Source: Anarhynchus alexandrinus (lineage: Eukaryota > Chordata > Aves > Charadriiformes > Charadriidae). From it: a DNA stretch of 64,000 bases. The stretch spans positions 877,075 to 941,074 of the forward strand of contig VUYV01000188.1 of the NCBI GenBank assembly GCA_008711295.1, given 5' to 3'. Positions within the stretch are counted from its first letter, which is position 1; each line of letters begins with the position of its first letter. The notes beneath the pieces are model-generated. The model had not been told where the DNA came from and ran no database searches. It worked only from the letters and a program-made list of their open reading frames with translations. Shown here one piece after another: positions 12,218-23,182 of this stretch. The position numbers were made by a program, and so were the translations under genes.

Positions 12218-12804
12218 GGAAAGCAGAGAAAAAATAACCCTGCATATGCATGTCTTTGTGCAATGGTCATGGTACAGCACTGTTCAGATCAAAGTTATAT
12301 ACTTTTTCTTTTGAGTGAGAGGAAAAAGCTGAGAATTTTAAATATATTCCCATATTTTAAAAGACCCACATGGTGTATTTAGCTATAATCTATGTATTCA
12401 GTTCTAAATCAGACTTCCACAACTTCCAGTCAATTAGAGCTAAATCACATTATGTACAACAATGAAAGAGATGTACATTTGCATTTATATGTAAGAACTA
12501 CCATCAAAGAAAGTGAACAGAGTGTCATTCTATATAAAGGTCTCAGATTTATACTATATTTTCAAGGGCAATTCTGTTAAACTCTTATTTTACTATTGCC
12601 ATGGAGAAACTCGATTTGCTTCTAAACAAGATCTTAAGCAGCTAAAGAGAAAATTTAATCAGATAATTAAAAAAATCCACTAATTGGTATATTAATATGT
12701 AACTTATAATATAGAATATGCTCAGCTATTAAAATAAAAATCACGCAGCAGAGAATATGAATATTTACACAACTTAGCATTTCCAAATAATATGACAACG
12801 CACA

Positions 12805-12866
12805 GGGCCAGATCCTCAGCTAAGTTAAATGGAGCTGCGCCAATTTACACAAGCTGAAGATCTTGC
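12805..12866. repeat. old palindromic repeat, both arms preserved
   Basis: The left arm at 12811-12830 (GATCCTCAGCTAAGTTAAAT) pairs with a right arm at about 12843-12862, whose reverse complement reads GATCTTCAGCTTGTGTAAAT, 16 of 20 positions alike. The centre GGAGCTGCGCC is short. The motifs (GGGCCAGATCCTCAGCT, GGAGCTGCGCCAATTTACAC) are those of a palindromic interspersed repeat I recall from turtles and crocodilians. It has no coding capacity and could form a hairpin if transcribed. Confidence 0.65.
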
Positions 12867-14087
12867 ATAATACCTACCTTTTCAATTCGTTTGCTAATGG
12901 CTATGTTGTCTAATTGTCACGTGCTGCAGGTTACAAGAGCACAACAGTGTACCCAACAGTGTGCTGGTGTGGGGCATGAACATGGATGGCAGGTTGGGCC
13001 ACTCACACACCCCCAATCAGCCCAATATTTGTTAGCTGACTTGAACATTCCTTCCCTGTTTGCTTTAGGTGACTAACAGCCCTTCACAGGACCACACAGA
13101 ATACAAGAATCAGGTTCCACCTTGCAGGCGAAATCAGACCTCCCAAGGTGTCCTCAGGGACACTGCCTTCGTGTCAACGGGGCACAATATTGTTCTGGAC
13201 ACACGGTCAACTCCTACCTGCCTTTATTTTCAGAGCTTTAGCATGCTGGAAATGAATCCACTAAAATTAATTTAAAAGAATGAATTAATCAATCAATCAA
13301 TTAATGATCTAATTAATTATTACCTATTATGTAATTCATTATTTGAGAAAATGTCATTCAACATTTATCATGCACAGAGTTTAGTGCTACAGGATTATGT
13401 TATATTTTCTAGCTGATGTATACCTTTTTAGCGTAACACTAAATTTTATTTCATAAGTTGCTGAAAAAGTCTGTACCTAGCTATTCCTATCAGATTCTTG
13501 TTAGAAACATAAAAGCTTTCCTCACATCTGCATGAATGAAGAATACCTAACAACCAATACATCTGCGGCACCAAAGAGACCATTCATGTCATTGCTGCTT
13601 AAAGTAGTATTTTTTTGCCATCACAAATGAAAATGCCTAGAACCTACATAAGAACGTATGTTTTATGAGACTTTCTTGATTGCAAAATATTTCCTACATA
13701 CTTAATTAAAATATTCCATAAATTCAGGTGTATACACCCACAAGAACAAAGCAAAGGAAAAAATCAAGGGTAGAAACAAATTGGACAGATTAGTCATAAA
13801 TGTTAGTTTATCACAGCCACTAAGAATTATACAGAACCACTCAACAGAATACTTGTTCTTTTTCAAAGGTGTTGAGTTTACAGACACAAAGTTTAAAGTT
13901 GTTTTGAGAAGTTAGCTGAGGCTAGCTAACGCTACTCATCTGAAATTGCTTTAGCAAAGATTTTTGCTTATGAATATGTATGTTATTTTGTACAAAGTAC
14001 TTCACCAACTGCAGGAGTATTAGTATGAGCATACTCCCATCAATTCAAGTCTTCAGCTTCTGTAGCTGGTTGAATTGGTTTTTTACT
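12867..14087. other. unique AT-rich sequence, no gene seen
   Basis: About 1.2 kb with only short ORFs and one small tetranucleotide repeat. No recognised exon, RNA or mobile element. Confidence 0.45.
13283..13305 (+). repeat. short AATC microsatellite
   Basis: About four imperfect AATC units flanked by AATTAAT-type sequence. Confidence 0.7.
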
Positions 14088-14134
14088 GCAAACTCCTCAG
14101 GGCAGGAACCTTGTCTGCTGGGATGCCAATAAAG
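14088..14134 (+). mobile_element. L2/MIR-type LINE 3' tail relic
   Basis: The run AACTCCTCAGGGCAGGAACC then TTGTCT, followed by GCCAATAAA, parallels the L2 3' end (GCTCCTTGAGGGCAGGGAC... CAATAAA) with a gap in the middle. It is short and diverged, consistent with a pre-avian insertion. Confidence 0.5.
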
Positions 14135-17100
14135 AACATGACATGACTTTCCTTCTCCTCCCTCATCACCTACATTGAATAGAGCTCTGAAGATGATACA
14201 GACCTGTTTTTTTTTTTTTGCCTGGGTTGTTGCTCAAAAATAGATTTAGAGAAGCTAGAGTTCAAAGAATGATTTTTTTTCCTTAGTTATATGGATTCAG
14301 TTCAGCTGTTATTTTACAGTATTCGTTATTTGCAAGAATTTCATAGTCAAAGGGGGGGAAAGTCCAGTTAAACAGTGAAGTCCTCTCCCACAAAAAAGAC
14401 ATTTGGATCTGAAACTAAAGTTCAAAATTTCACCTACTCTAAATCTTCTGATACACCATTGATTAAATTATTATTCATTTTTATTTTCTCTGGGCAGCTG
14501 GTATCTTGACCTGGAGTCTCAGAATATGAAAATTTTCCTACTATTGATCTCCTAGAGCTTGGCTGAATACCTAACTGCAGCTTCAGTGTCTTTGTCAACA
14601 AATTCTTTAGTTCTTCCAGTTTTTGGATAACTCTGAGTTCCTCTTGAAATTTATATTATGGCAACATGAAGCAAAAGAAGTTCAGCCATAAACTGCATAG
14701 ACTGTAAATGGGATTTTTAAACCAAAAAGCACTGAGAATCTCCTAAACATATCAATTATAGAAGCACCAGTATTTATATAAGTGTTTGTTAATGGTTTTC
14801 CTGAAAAATGTGCGATTTTTTACTTAGAATTACCCAGTGCATTTGTGCTGAAGTACAGCGCTTGCACCAACATTGATGGTTGGATAAAAGTGTGAAATTT
14901 CATCGGTTACTGCAGTTTTATAATGAGATTCAAGGAAAAGGAACAAAATTAAATTCCAAGATTTCACTGTTATTACAGTAACTAAATAAAGACGGGCGAT
15001 TTACGCATGAGTCTTACATCCCACTGTAACTGGCAGTTGACTCAACTCAAGTTGTAATGGCAAGGGCTGTAGCTCATTTTGTGGCAGATTTGTTTCTGCG
15101 TGTGGAGACCTCTGTGCGTGGAGATGTGTGCACAAGACTAACATCATCCTCTCCTTTTGCACAGCATGTTAAAAAAAAGATGTATATCTCTGAACCATGT
15201 CTCCCACTTCTGCTACAAGCAAGGAGCCACAGTCTGAGGACAGCCAAAGGGAGATGAGGGTTCAGGATGCTGAAATTTCTCACCTGTCTGTATGCGTGTA
15301 GGGGGGTGTGAGTGAGTGTACCTGCACTCATGTGGTGAGTGAAATTACCAGTTTTTCAGCTGTTCGATGACATTCACCCACTGACAACCACCGGGCACCA
15401 AAAGAGGGAGACATACGTGTTCTACAGCCCTTGCGCTCCAGATTGGATTTCACCTCTAAGCCTTTAAAACTAAAAACATATTAAAAGTGGAAGAGTGTGA
15501 ATAAGGATTTGTACAACATTTGCTAAAATTGGTAAGAGTTATGGTCATTCTTACCCTGACTTCATGTCAAACGTCCAAATAAGGTTCAAAACCCACCCTT
15601 AAAGAGGAGACTTTTCCTGTGAACCCGAGACTAAGGGACAGGCATCTGAGAGGAAGACAAATAGGGCTCACCAAAAATACTGGCTCTTTTTTTAAGGAGA
15701 AGACTGAAATTCTTGCATTTTTTGCAAGCAGACCAAAGATGGGGACTGCACCTCACTGGCAGAAGCCTTTGGTCACTCTGAACTGTGCCCACAGGTTTGT
15801 GCTGCCTTTCCAACATGTGTTGCCCTCTTTTGCGGAGGTCACCTGCAGCTGCCCCGCTGCCCCTCATCTCTCTCACCCGCGTCTTTACCACATGCACGTT
15901 TCCTTGTTTAAGTCTCTTTTTCCCTGAGCTCTTGGCACTCTTTGAGGGCCCAAGGCTAACTGCTCCTTTCTAAGCCCTCTATTGTCTGCCACATACCAAA
16001 CTCCTTCTCCTGCAAGCCCTACAGATCTCTTTCTGCCTTTGTTTCTAGCTGTAAGTCTACTTATCTCATTCCTCCAAGTCTCTCTCTCTCTCTTTCTCTC
16101 ACATGGCTTTCTTTCAGGCTGTTCTTTGCTTTAGGCCTCATTCTTGCGCAGTGTGGTCTCTCTGCCTAATCAGCCGTGCTGCTCATTACATTCAGGAGCC
16201 CTTTGGTATCTGTTTGGGTTTTTATAAAGTCCCCTGTCACCATGGTATCTTAGCGTATTCTCACAACTGTGTCCACTTGGTATTTTTTGTATATTCCTAT
16301 GTATGCATTTACATATGTGCATATTATAGTATTTGGTGCAAACAAGCAAGATGGTTTTGCTTGGAATATTCACCCTTATAGACCCTCCTCAATTTCTTGT
16401 GGTTGTAAAGATAAACCTCTGCCATTCTACCACGCATTTTGAATCTTCATTAATGTCATTTCTTCATTTCTATTCTTCTTGTCATCAACATTCATCTGTC
16501 CTCAGCCAGGAGTTAAGAGAGAGAGCATTTTCGAATGAAGGCATTGTAAAACTATTAATTATAGCAGCAGGCAGAATGGCAGCATAATTAATAAAGGGGC
16601 TCAAGCGAAATATTTAAAATAATTTTTGTTGAAAAATTTTGTCTTTGTTGTTTTGATAAAACACTCTACAGGAGTGCCACTTTACCTCAGATTATTATTA
16701 TTGCTTCTCATGTGGATTTACTTCTTCTCTACCCATCCCCTTGCCCTCCCCCCCCCCCTCCTTGATTCCTTCCTTTTCGCTCTGCAACCATGGCAACTCT
16801 TTGCCCCTGCTGAAGGTTGGACATTCGACCACTCTCGGAGATATCATTAGGGCTGCTCCATTGAATCAGCAGCTGAAGTCAGGGAGAGAGGGAAGCTCAC
16901 ATCTGCACATCCTTCCCTTCTATGTGCGTGTACATCTGCTTTACCAAATTCTGCTGTCCAGGCAGAATGAAAAGGAAAAGATCTTCCTTCTTTGTCTTGC
17001 TCTTCTTCTCTTCCTTCCTCCCCAGAATCCAAAGTATTTGACTTGTGAAAATTCTTTAGGCTGTTTCAAAATTTAGTTATGCAATGAGTGCCGGTCAAAA

Positions 17101-17231
17101 GAGAATTACTTCTTTGGCTCATGTCATTTCTAAGGGAAGATAAAAGAGAATCGTTAGCTTAAAAAGGGTTGTGTTTCTGAAAGCATCAATACAACTTTTC
17201 ACTGAAGGATCTTTAAATAATTTCTATGCAA
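14135..17231. other. unique sequence, no gene seen
   Basis: About 3.1 kb with several chance ORFs on both strands (for example overlapping opposite-strand frames at 15.6-15.9 kb) and pyrimidine-rich tracts at 16.08 and 16.75 kb. Around 16,510-16,620 the sequence is denser in ATTAATTA-like homeodomain cores and may be regulatory. Confidence 0.4.
16079..16100 (+). repeat. CT microsatellite
   Basis: A run of TC dinucleotides with one TTT interruption. Confidence 0.85.
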
Positions 17232-17365
17232 TTAACTAAGTCTCACAACACTGCCCCAGAGCTGATATTATTGTACAGATGGAGAAACTAAAGGAGATTA
17301 AGTGACTTATACATTGTTATGTAAATCTTTGCCAGACCCAGTCACAGAACCCAACAATTTTCTTT
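17232..17365 (+). mobile_element. MIR-like SINE relic
   Basis: The sequence runs in MIR order. It has TCTCACAACACTGCCCCAGA, then TATTATTGTACAGATGGAGA followed by AACTAAAGGAGATTAAGTGA, then a diverged CACACAGC region, and ends AGACCCAGTCACAGAACCCA. These correspond to the MIR core (CCTCACAACA... ACAGATGAGGAAACTGAGG... GGTTAAGTGACTT... GAACCCA). Divergence is high. It marks an insertion older than birds; the tRNA-derived head is not recognisable. Confidence 0.7.
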
Positions 17366-18821
17366 ACAGTCATGTGACATTGTATTTACATTGGTAAATT
17401 TAGCATTCTTCTGCAGGACTCCCATTCATGAAGTTCAGTTTAAGATTTTACTGCTCTTCTTTCAGTAATTGTCTTCCTATGGCACTTAAGCACATACTTG
17501 TCTTCAAGCATGGGAGTTGGCCTGGTTAAGAGATTTTTGTTCGGATTATTCCACTAAAACATTTTGTTTAAAGGAAATTCTCTACTTTTCAGAAAAAGAA
17601 TTGGTTTTGTCAAAATTTTCCCATGAAACATTGATTATTAATATTTCATAAATTAACATTCTCAAAGGAAAAGGCAAACAAGTCTTTCAGAACATATAAG
17701 CAGACATATTGTTCTTTTTTCTCAGCACATGGTGGTTTACCTAGTTAACTCTATTTTTCTTACTTTGGCCTTATGAACCAACAAAGAGTGAAGAACTCCA
17801 TTGTGTACTAGTAGCCAAGGCAGTGACCAAAAAGGCAACATTGTATGCCCGTACTGTGTATGAGGTAAAAAACAATCCATTTCAATATGCCAAGTCAGTA
17901 AGAACTGAGGGGGTTGAATATTTTTCAGGAAAAGTATTCAGCACCAAGCAGAATTGGAAATAAACCAGCATATGATGCTGTGCCTGTTTGACACGTTGTA
18001 CTATTTGAAGTTATCACCTAAGGTGCTTTGAATTTCATATTTAGCAAATTCTTGGATGTACGGTAATGCAGCATGATACTTCTATACTTCTTCCTAAATA
18101 TTTATTAAAAACGAATGCTCTTATTCAGCTGATTAATTATTGACTATGTTTTCCACTTAACTGTCTTTATTTTGCCACTGATATTCCTACATTGTTCAAC
18201 TGACTGAAAGAAATTAAGATGCTGAGGCAATTCCAACCAGTGCAGCAAGTTTCAGGGCAGGGCTATACATATTTAAATATATATATATGTGTGTATATAT
18301 CTCTATATATGCATATGTCTGAATATAGCAATAAAAGAGAAATGTAAAATAAGAAATTGTTTCCCTTTCTTCTTCTTGAATCACAAAAGTCATCAGTGGG
18401 AGGAACAAAGGGAGAGAGGTCAATGTATGGCTGAATCACCAACCCAGTGATGATTAAGGGATATGTTTTGAGGCTTGCGGAGTTTACTGCAGATTACTTT
18501 GATAATATATTCAAATGGACCTTAAAATCCAATTGAACGTATTCAATTTGAATATTTTATTTGGGATTTATTTTGACATTTTCTCTAAAACTCATTAAAC
18601 ACTTTTTCTGAGGTAAATTAACAGAAATTCCTGTGTCTATGATGTTTGAAAATCCTTGTTCATCTGGAAGCAGCCAATGGTCTTTTCTTCTGAGGAACCT
18701 CAAAACCTTTTTTTTTTTTTATGGCCCAACAGATCCTTTTTGTTAAATGACTTCTGGGTCATTTTTCATGGGATTGGAAGTAAAAGGTAAAGGTAAGGTC
18801 CAAGCCCTCCTCAATCAGCTA
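17366..18821. other. AT-rich sequence with palindrome half and AT/GT tract, no gene seen
   Basis: About 1.45 kb. At 17483-17520 the words GGCACTTAAGCACATACTTG and TTCAAGCATGGGAG resemble one arm of the palindromic repeat seen at 30352-30434. Confidence 0.45.
18265..18316 (+). repeat. imperfect AT/GT microsatellite
   Basis: Alternating TA and TG dinucleotides with interruptions. Confidence 0.8.
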
Positions 18822-19346
18822 ATGCTGATCTGCAGTTTGGGACCACATCTGGAGTGCTGGTCTCAGTTAAAGAGAGACATGGACATATTTAAAGGACTCC
18901 AGCAGAGGGCCAAAGTGATGATGAAGGGACTGGAATGTCTCTTGTATGAGGAGAAGCTGAGGGAGCTGGGACTGTTCAGCTTGGAGAAGAAAAGACTCAC
19001 AGGGAACCTTGTCAGAGTGTATGAATACCTGATGGGAGGCAGTAAAGAATGTGAAGTCAGACTCTTCTCAGTAGTATCCTGTGAACAGACAAGAGGCAAT
19101 AGGCAAAAACTGAAATACAAGAAATACCATTTGAACATAACAAAAAACATTTTTGCAGTGAGCGTGGTTGTATATTGGAACAGATTATCTGTGAGGTTAT
19201 GGAGTCTCTGTCCTCAAAGGCACTGAAAATCTGACTGGACACAGTCCGGAGCAACCTTGCTAGTCCTAACTGACCTTGCATCGAGAAAAAGACTGGACTG
19301 GATGATGTCCCAAGGTCTCTTCCAACCTCAATCGTTCTGTGATTCC
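18822..19346 (+). mobile_element. older CR1 LINE, ORF2 C-terminus still largely open
   Basis: This is a 5'-truncated CR1 of a different, older subfamily from the copies at 0.25, 42.8 and 58 kb. The CR1 part of the frame runs from about 18825 to 19226, within the longest open frame of the window (18747-19226, 159 aa). It shows the ORF2 C-terminal blocks GPHLECW, QQRAKVMMKGLECLLYEEKL and RELGLFSLEKKRL, and YWNRLS, then loses the family frame near 19200. The nucleotide 3' end has the GGTCTCTTCCAACCTCAA block and a degenerate terminal repeat GTTCTGTGATTC (19334-19345) in place of perfect ATTCTATG units. The survival of the frame is probably chance, since the copy lacks the endonuclease and the reverse transcriptase core. 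No promoter is visible. Confidence 0.88.
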
Positions 19347-20230
19347 ATTGATTTCCTCGCTGGTCAACCACTAAGGTAGAAGGTGAGGATATATATTACT
19401 TCCCAGAAAGAACTGTGGTGAACTAACAGAGATTAGGTGCCCCAACAGTGAAATGCAGGAAGTAGTTGTAAGATGTCTGTGTCTGAACTTCAGCTTTGAA
19501 TGCCATTTAAGAGCAAGGATGGCCAGAGACTGAATGTGGACAAGTTGTCACACATTTTTCATAAACAGCACAAGAAGAGAATACCTATAGGCAGCTTATC
19601 ATGCTGCTGTGAATGCACACCTACAATCCTCAATGGCTGTCATCTTGATCTACCCCACTGCCTTCAGTGCCTACACAATAACAGTGCCACCCACTGCAGG
19701 AGCAGACTCATTCAATACCAGTGCTGTTCCTGTCTGTTATAACCTGTCCAATCCTGGCCAGACTGCTTCTGCCTAGAGACCTGCATCTTGAAATGGCTAC
19801 TTTAAGCATTTTACAAATCCTACCCTATTTGCTGCAATAACCTAATGCATAGCAAAGCCCTCTGGCAAACTTTGTACATCTCTGTCTCCAGAAAATCAAA
19901 TCTGTAAAAGTTGACAATGCCCACTTCACGGACCAACAGGCAAAGGTGAGGCCAGTTTACCAAATTTGCATCTCATTTCCTTCTAGTTTTCAAGGCTGAA
20001 AACATTAGATCCTGCTTTAAGAGGTTCTACCAAAGACAAAATGATGGCACATTCCTGCATGAATCATGTAATCCTGCATGAATCATTATTTTTTTATCAA
20101 TCTTAATTCACTGCTTAGTGGGAGCAACCCAGTTTTTGTTTGCACAGACACTAGAGGTTTCAGCTCTGTCTTGTAACACCTTAGCGTTGTTGTCAAAAAA
20201 ATAAAATTCCTCCTATACTTAACAAAAAAA
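19347..20230. other. unique sequence between two CR1 fossils
   Basis: About 880 nt with no recognised feature. Confidence 0.4.
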
Positions 20231-22215
20231 GTCACAGAAAAAGGTTAGAAGGAATCCTAAGAGGTCATCCCCTCCACTTCCCCACCTCAAAGCAGTATCA
20301 GCTAGAATTATATGATTTCTAACTGAAGTTCATCTAACCTATCTGTAAAAATATTGGGTGCAGCTTCCCTCCCCTCCTCCCCCCCGCCAGTTTACCTGAT
20401 TTCTATGTCTCTTCCTCCTTCTTCTCTTCCATGTATTAAATAAGTTACTTCAATATTTTTGGTCGGTTTTGTTTTCTAAATTTTTGTTTGTTCTCCTGGC
20501 AGCATAATACCACAGCTAAGTTTTAGTAATACTGAATAGATTAGGAGGATTACTCACTACTGTTTATACCTATATTCTCATGCAGTGTTGCTTTTTTCAC
20601 TGTATCATGACACTGGTGACTCATACTCAGTTTGTGACCCACTATGTCTCCCAGCCTTTTTCTACACATCTGAAACCTAGCCCATTGTTTCCTTTCTCAT
20701 ATTCATATGGGTCGTCATGTCTAAGAGCAGATTTATGTATTTCTGCTTACTGAATTGTGCTTAGTTTTTTCCGGATGATTTCTCCAGATCATTTTAAGTT
20801 CTAATCCCATCCTCTGGCATGCTTGCAGTCCCTCCCACAGTAGTGGTTCCTGTAAATTTAATACACAAAATGCTGTTTAATGCATCTTCCAAATTAATAA
20901 TGGAAATGTGGAGTAGTACCAAACTGGTAAGTACTCAAAATACTTTTTTGATCAGTTTTGCACATAGCTGGATTCAAAGAGTTTCTTCTAGTGTCTTTAC
21001 GAGACAGTCCTGTGAGACAGCATTGATTTAAGTCAAGAACGGTAATGTCTACTGTTTCTCTTCTATCCAGTACGCTGTCCAGTACACAGTTTCACAGCTG
21101 AACTGGCGTGACATGATTTGTTGTTGCACCATGCTGGCTGAATAGCTTCCTGCGTTCCTTGAGGTACCTATAAATAATTTGTTTCATTATCTAAGCTGAT
21201 TGGTGTACGCTCTCTTGGCTCCCTTTTCACCCTGTTTTCATAGTCTTTGCATTTGTCCTTCTCAGGTCTTCTGAAATCTTACCTCTGAAAATACTCCAAA
21301 TTTTCTCTAGCTACATCTATAGGAGGGATTTCATTAGGCCCAGGCAATTTGAAAATGCCTGTGTTACTTAAGTATTTTTCTTTACTGTTCTTGTCTTAAC
21401 CTGAGATCTTACAACTTTGCTTGGTGTTAGTAGTACTAACTTCCTGACTGCACATAGTATTTATAGTGCAGACTGAAACAGAAATGAATTAAGGATACTA
21501 GTCTCAGTTTTTCAATCTCTATCAAGCAGTGGGCTTAATTTTCCTTGTCTTGCTCTTACTGTAACTGCTTTCTTCTTACCTGTCATGCATCTTGTGAAAA
21601 GTATTTTGTTTTTTCCCTCAGCACTTCTGAATTTGTCCCCAATAGCTTCTTCTATTATTTTATGTTCATCTGCAGTCACTTGAACTGCTTTCCACTTTCT
21701 GGATTCTTTCTTTGGGATTTTTAGGTCACTAAAGAACTGACGATTTTATTAGGTTGGTCTCTTAGTGTATTTCACACTCTTCCTCTGTATTGACATAATT
21801 AATGTTGATTTCTTTATAGAAATTTATTTACTTACAGAATTTCTTTACTTTCTTTCTCCATAAGCCTTGTCTTTCTCTGAAATTATCAAGGGCTGCCTGC
21901 TTGAAATGCATTACTTTTATTTGGTCATATCCCTTCTTTCCTTAAAGATCTTGAATTCTTTCATTGCGTTGTCACTGTCATATTGCCTTCAGTCTCCACA
22001 TTTGCAGCCAGTCTTGGAATGCTCAGAATCAAATCTAGAACAACCTTTTCTCCAGATACCTTTTTTCCATAACTTGCATACAAAAGGATATGTAAAAGAT
22101 GCCTATGAACTTCTGATCCACCAAAGAAACTGTATCGCTTTTAAGAATGGTTATACTTTTGAAAGTCACAGCTTAAGACTGTCAGCTTCTCCCAAGGAAA
22201 GTCCAACAGTCAGCT
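20231..22215 (-). mobile_element. very old CR1 LINE fossil, about 2 kb, ORF2 region
   Basis: Read on the plus strand, this follows the reverse complement of an ancestral CR1 from its 3' end inward for about 2 kb. Ordered landmarks are: AAGAGGTCATCCCCTCCACT (20259-20278); TGACACTGGTGACTCATACT then GTTTGTGACCCACTATGTCT (about 20608-20648); GATTTCTCCAGATCATTTTA then AATCCCATCCTCTGGC; GGATTTCATTAGGCCCAGGC (21326-21345); the ACTGCTTTCCACTTTCTGGA / TTTTTAGGTCACTAAAGAAC pair (about 21685-21735); GCTGCCTGCTTGAAATGCAT; and AATCAAATCTAGAACAACC. Their order and rough spacing fit recalled amniote CR1, with about one-third substitution by eye and many indels. All frames are broken. On the minus strand it spans from the linker after the endonuclease, through the reverse transcriptase, to the 3' end. 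The 22.2 kb boundary is uncertain by about 100 nt. Confidence 0.75.
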
Positions 22216-22965
22216 GTTCCCACTGCATTGGTTCCTCAGGAATCTCACTGCAACCTGAATTGTTGAGCTAATGAATTTTTGAGTATCTAAACTTGATGGT
22301 GGTGAAATTGATACTGGCATCGCCACATGAAAAGCTGGAAGAAATAAAGAGCGTATGAGGCTGGATATAAATTAATGTTTTCTGTGCTGATAATATGGTC
22401 AAGATAAGACAGAATTTTATACACAATTTGGGTAAAATAATGCAACCAATGATGCTCCAGAGGCCAGCTATATTTGTGGTATGCTTGGAATTGGCTTTAA
22501 CTCAGTGGCTAACATTTTTATATGTAGAGGCAGAAAACAAAGCAAGGCTTGGATAGCTAAAAATTAGTACCAGCAAGCTAACAAAGATCTGTGCCTGAGC
22601 CTTCCAAGCACACAGTTTGGTACCAGCTCAGATGCCTTCAAATTCATTTCCCTCAAGGCATTAAGTGAAGTTGATAATTTCATTTTCTCACGTGTCCGCA
22701 TATTTTTCTTAGGAGCTTTCTTAAGTACTGTCTATAACAACTTCATTTACCCCGAATACTGACATCCTCACAGTCACATTCACATTACTTCTTCCTTCAC
22801 CATTAAAGACCCAAAGTACCACTTACTGAATGAAGGAGCATTCTCCTGTGTTGTCTGTGACACACTGAAGATAGAAGATTTTACTTGTGTCTGCTGCTGT
22901 ATCCTCAGAGACTTTGTTTTAGCTATATATCTCCTTTAGGAAGAGAAGTTGAAATAACTGAACAC
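22216..22965. other. unique sequence between CR1 and hAT fossils
   Basis: About 750 nt. On the minus strand a CTTCTATCTTCAG acceptor-like and a GTAAGTGG donor-like site bracket 38 nt (about 22817-22854). All three frames are open there, so coding cannot be judged. Confidence 0.4.
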
Positions 22966-23182
22966 TGCAGTCATTCTCAAATTTTTTGTACTGGTGGAGC
23001 ACCACAAACAGTCAGACTTTCCTGTGGCTCCTCATAGGTTTTACTTACCACCAATACATTATTAGCATTACGTTTTAGAATTGAAAAGACTATTAAGATG
23101 CTGTGGTCCTGTAAGACATTTTCTTATTCTTCATGGCCTCACCGATAGCCTGTTAAGACCTCAGTTTGGGAACCACAGCTTA
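22966..23182. mobile_element. hAT/Charlie-like DNA transposon relic (non-autonomous)
   Basis: About 215 nt bounded by diverged terminal inverted repeats. The left end is GCAGTCATTCTCAAATTTTT; the right end is TTTGGGAACCACAGCT, whose reverse complement is AGCTGTGGTTCCCAAA. Both resemble the CAGTGGTTCTCAAACTTT end typical of Charlie-type hAT elements, and the neighbouring GGTGGAGCACCAC also fits. No transposase frame is present, so this would be a non-autonomous or deleted copy. A clear 8-bp target duplication was not found, as expected at this age. Confidence 0.6.

Larger units (their letters stand above)
9451..12804. other. unique sequence, no gene seen
   Basis: About 3.35 kb. The minus-strand ORF at 10216-10581 (121 aa) has no recognised domain or splice context. 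A TGCATTTCTCTCAG acceptor-like and a GGTAAGTCC donor-like site on the minus strand around 11230-11275 bracket only about 33 nt and were not accepted. Confidence 0.45.

Noticed and set aside
15619..15927. Overlapping opposite-strand ORFs at 15.6-15.9 kb
   Set aside because: Neither frame resembles a protein family, and they shadow each other.
22817..22854. 38-nt minus-strand segment with acceptor- and donor-like flanks
   Set aside because: All three frames are open, so there is no coding signal, and the donor lacks the preceding AG.
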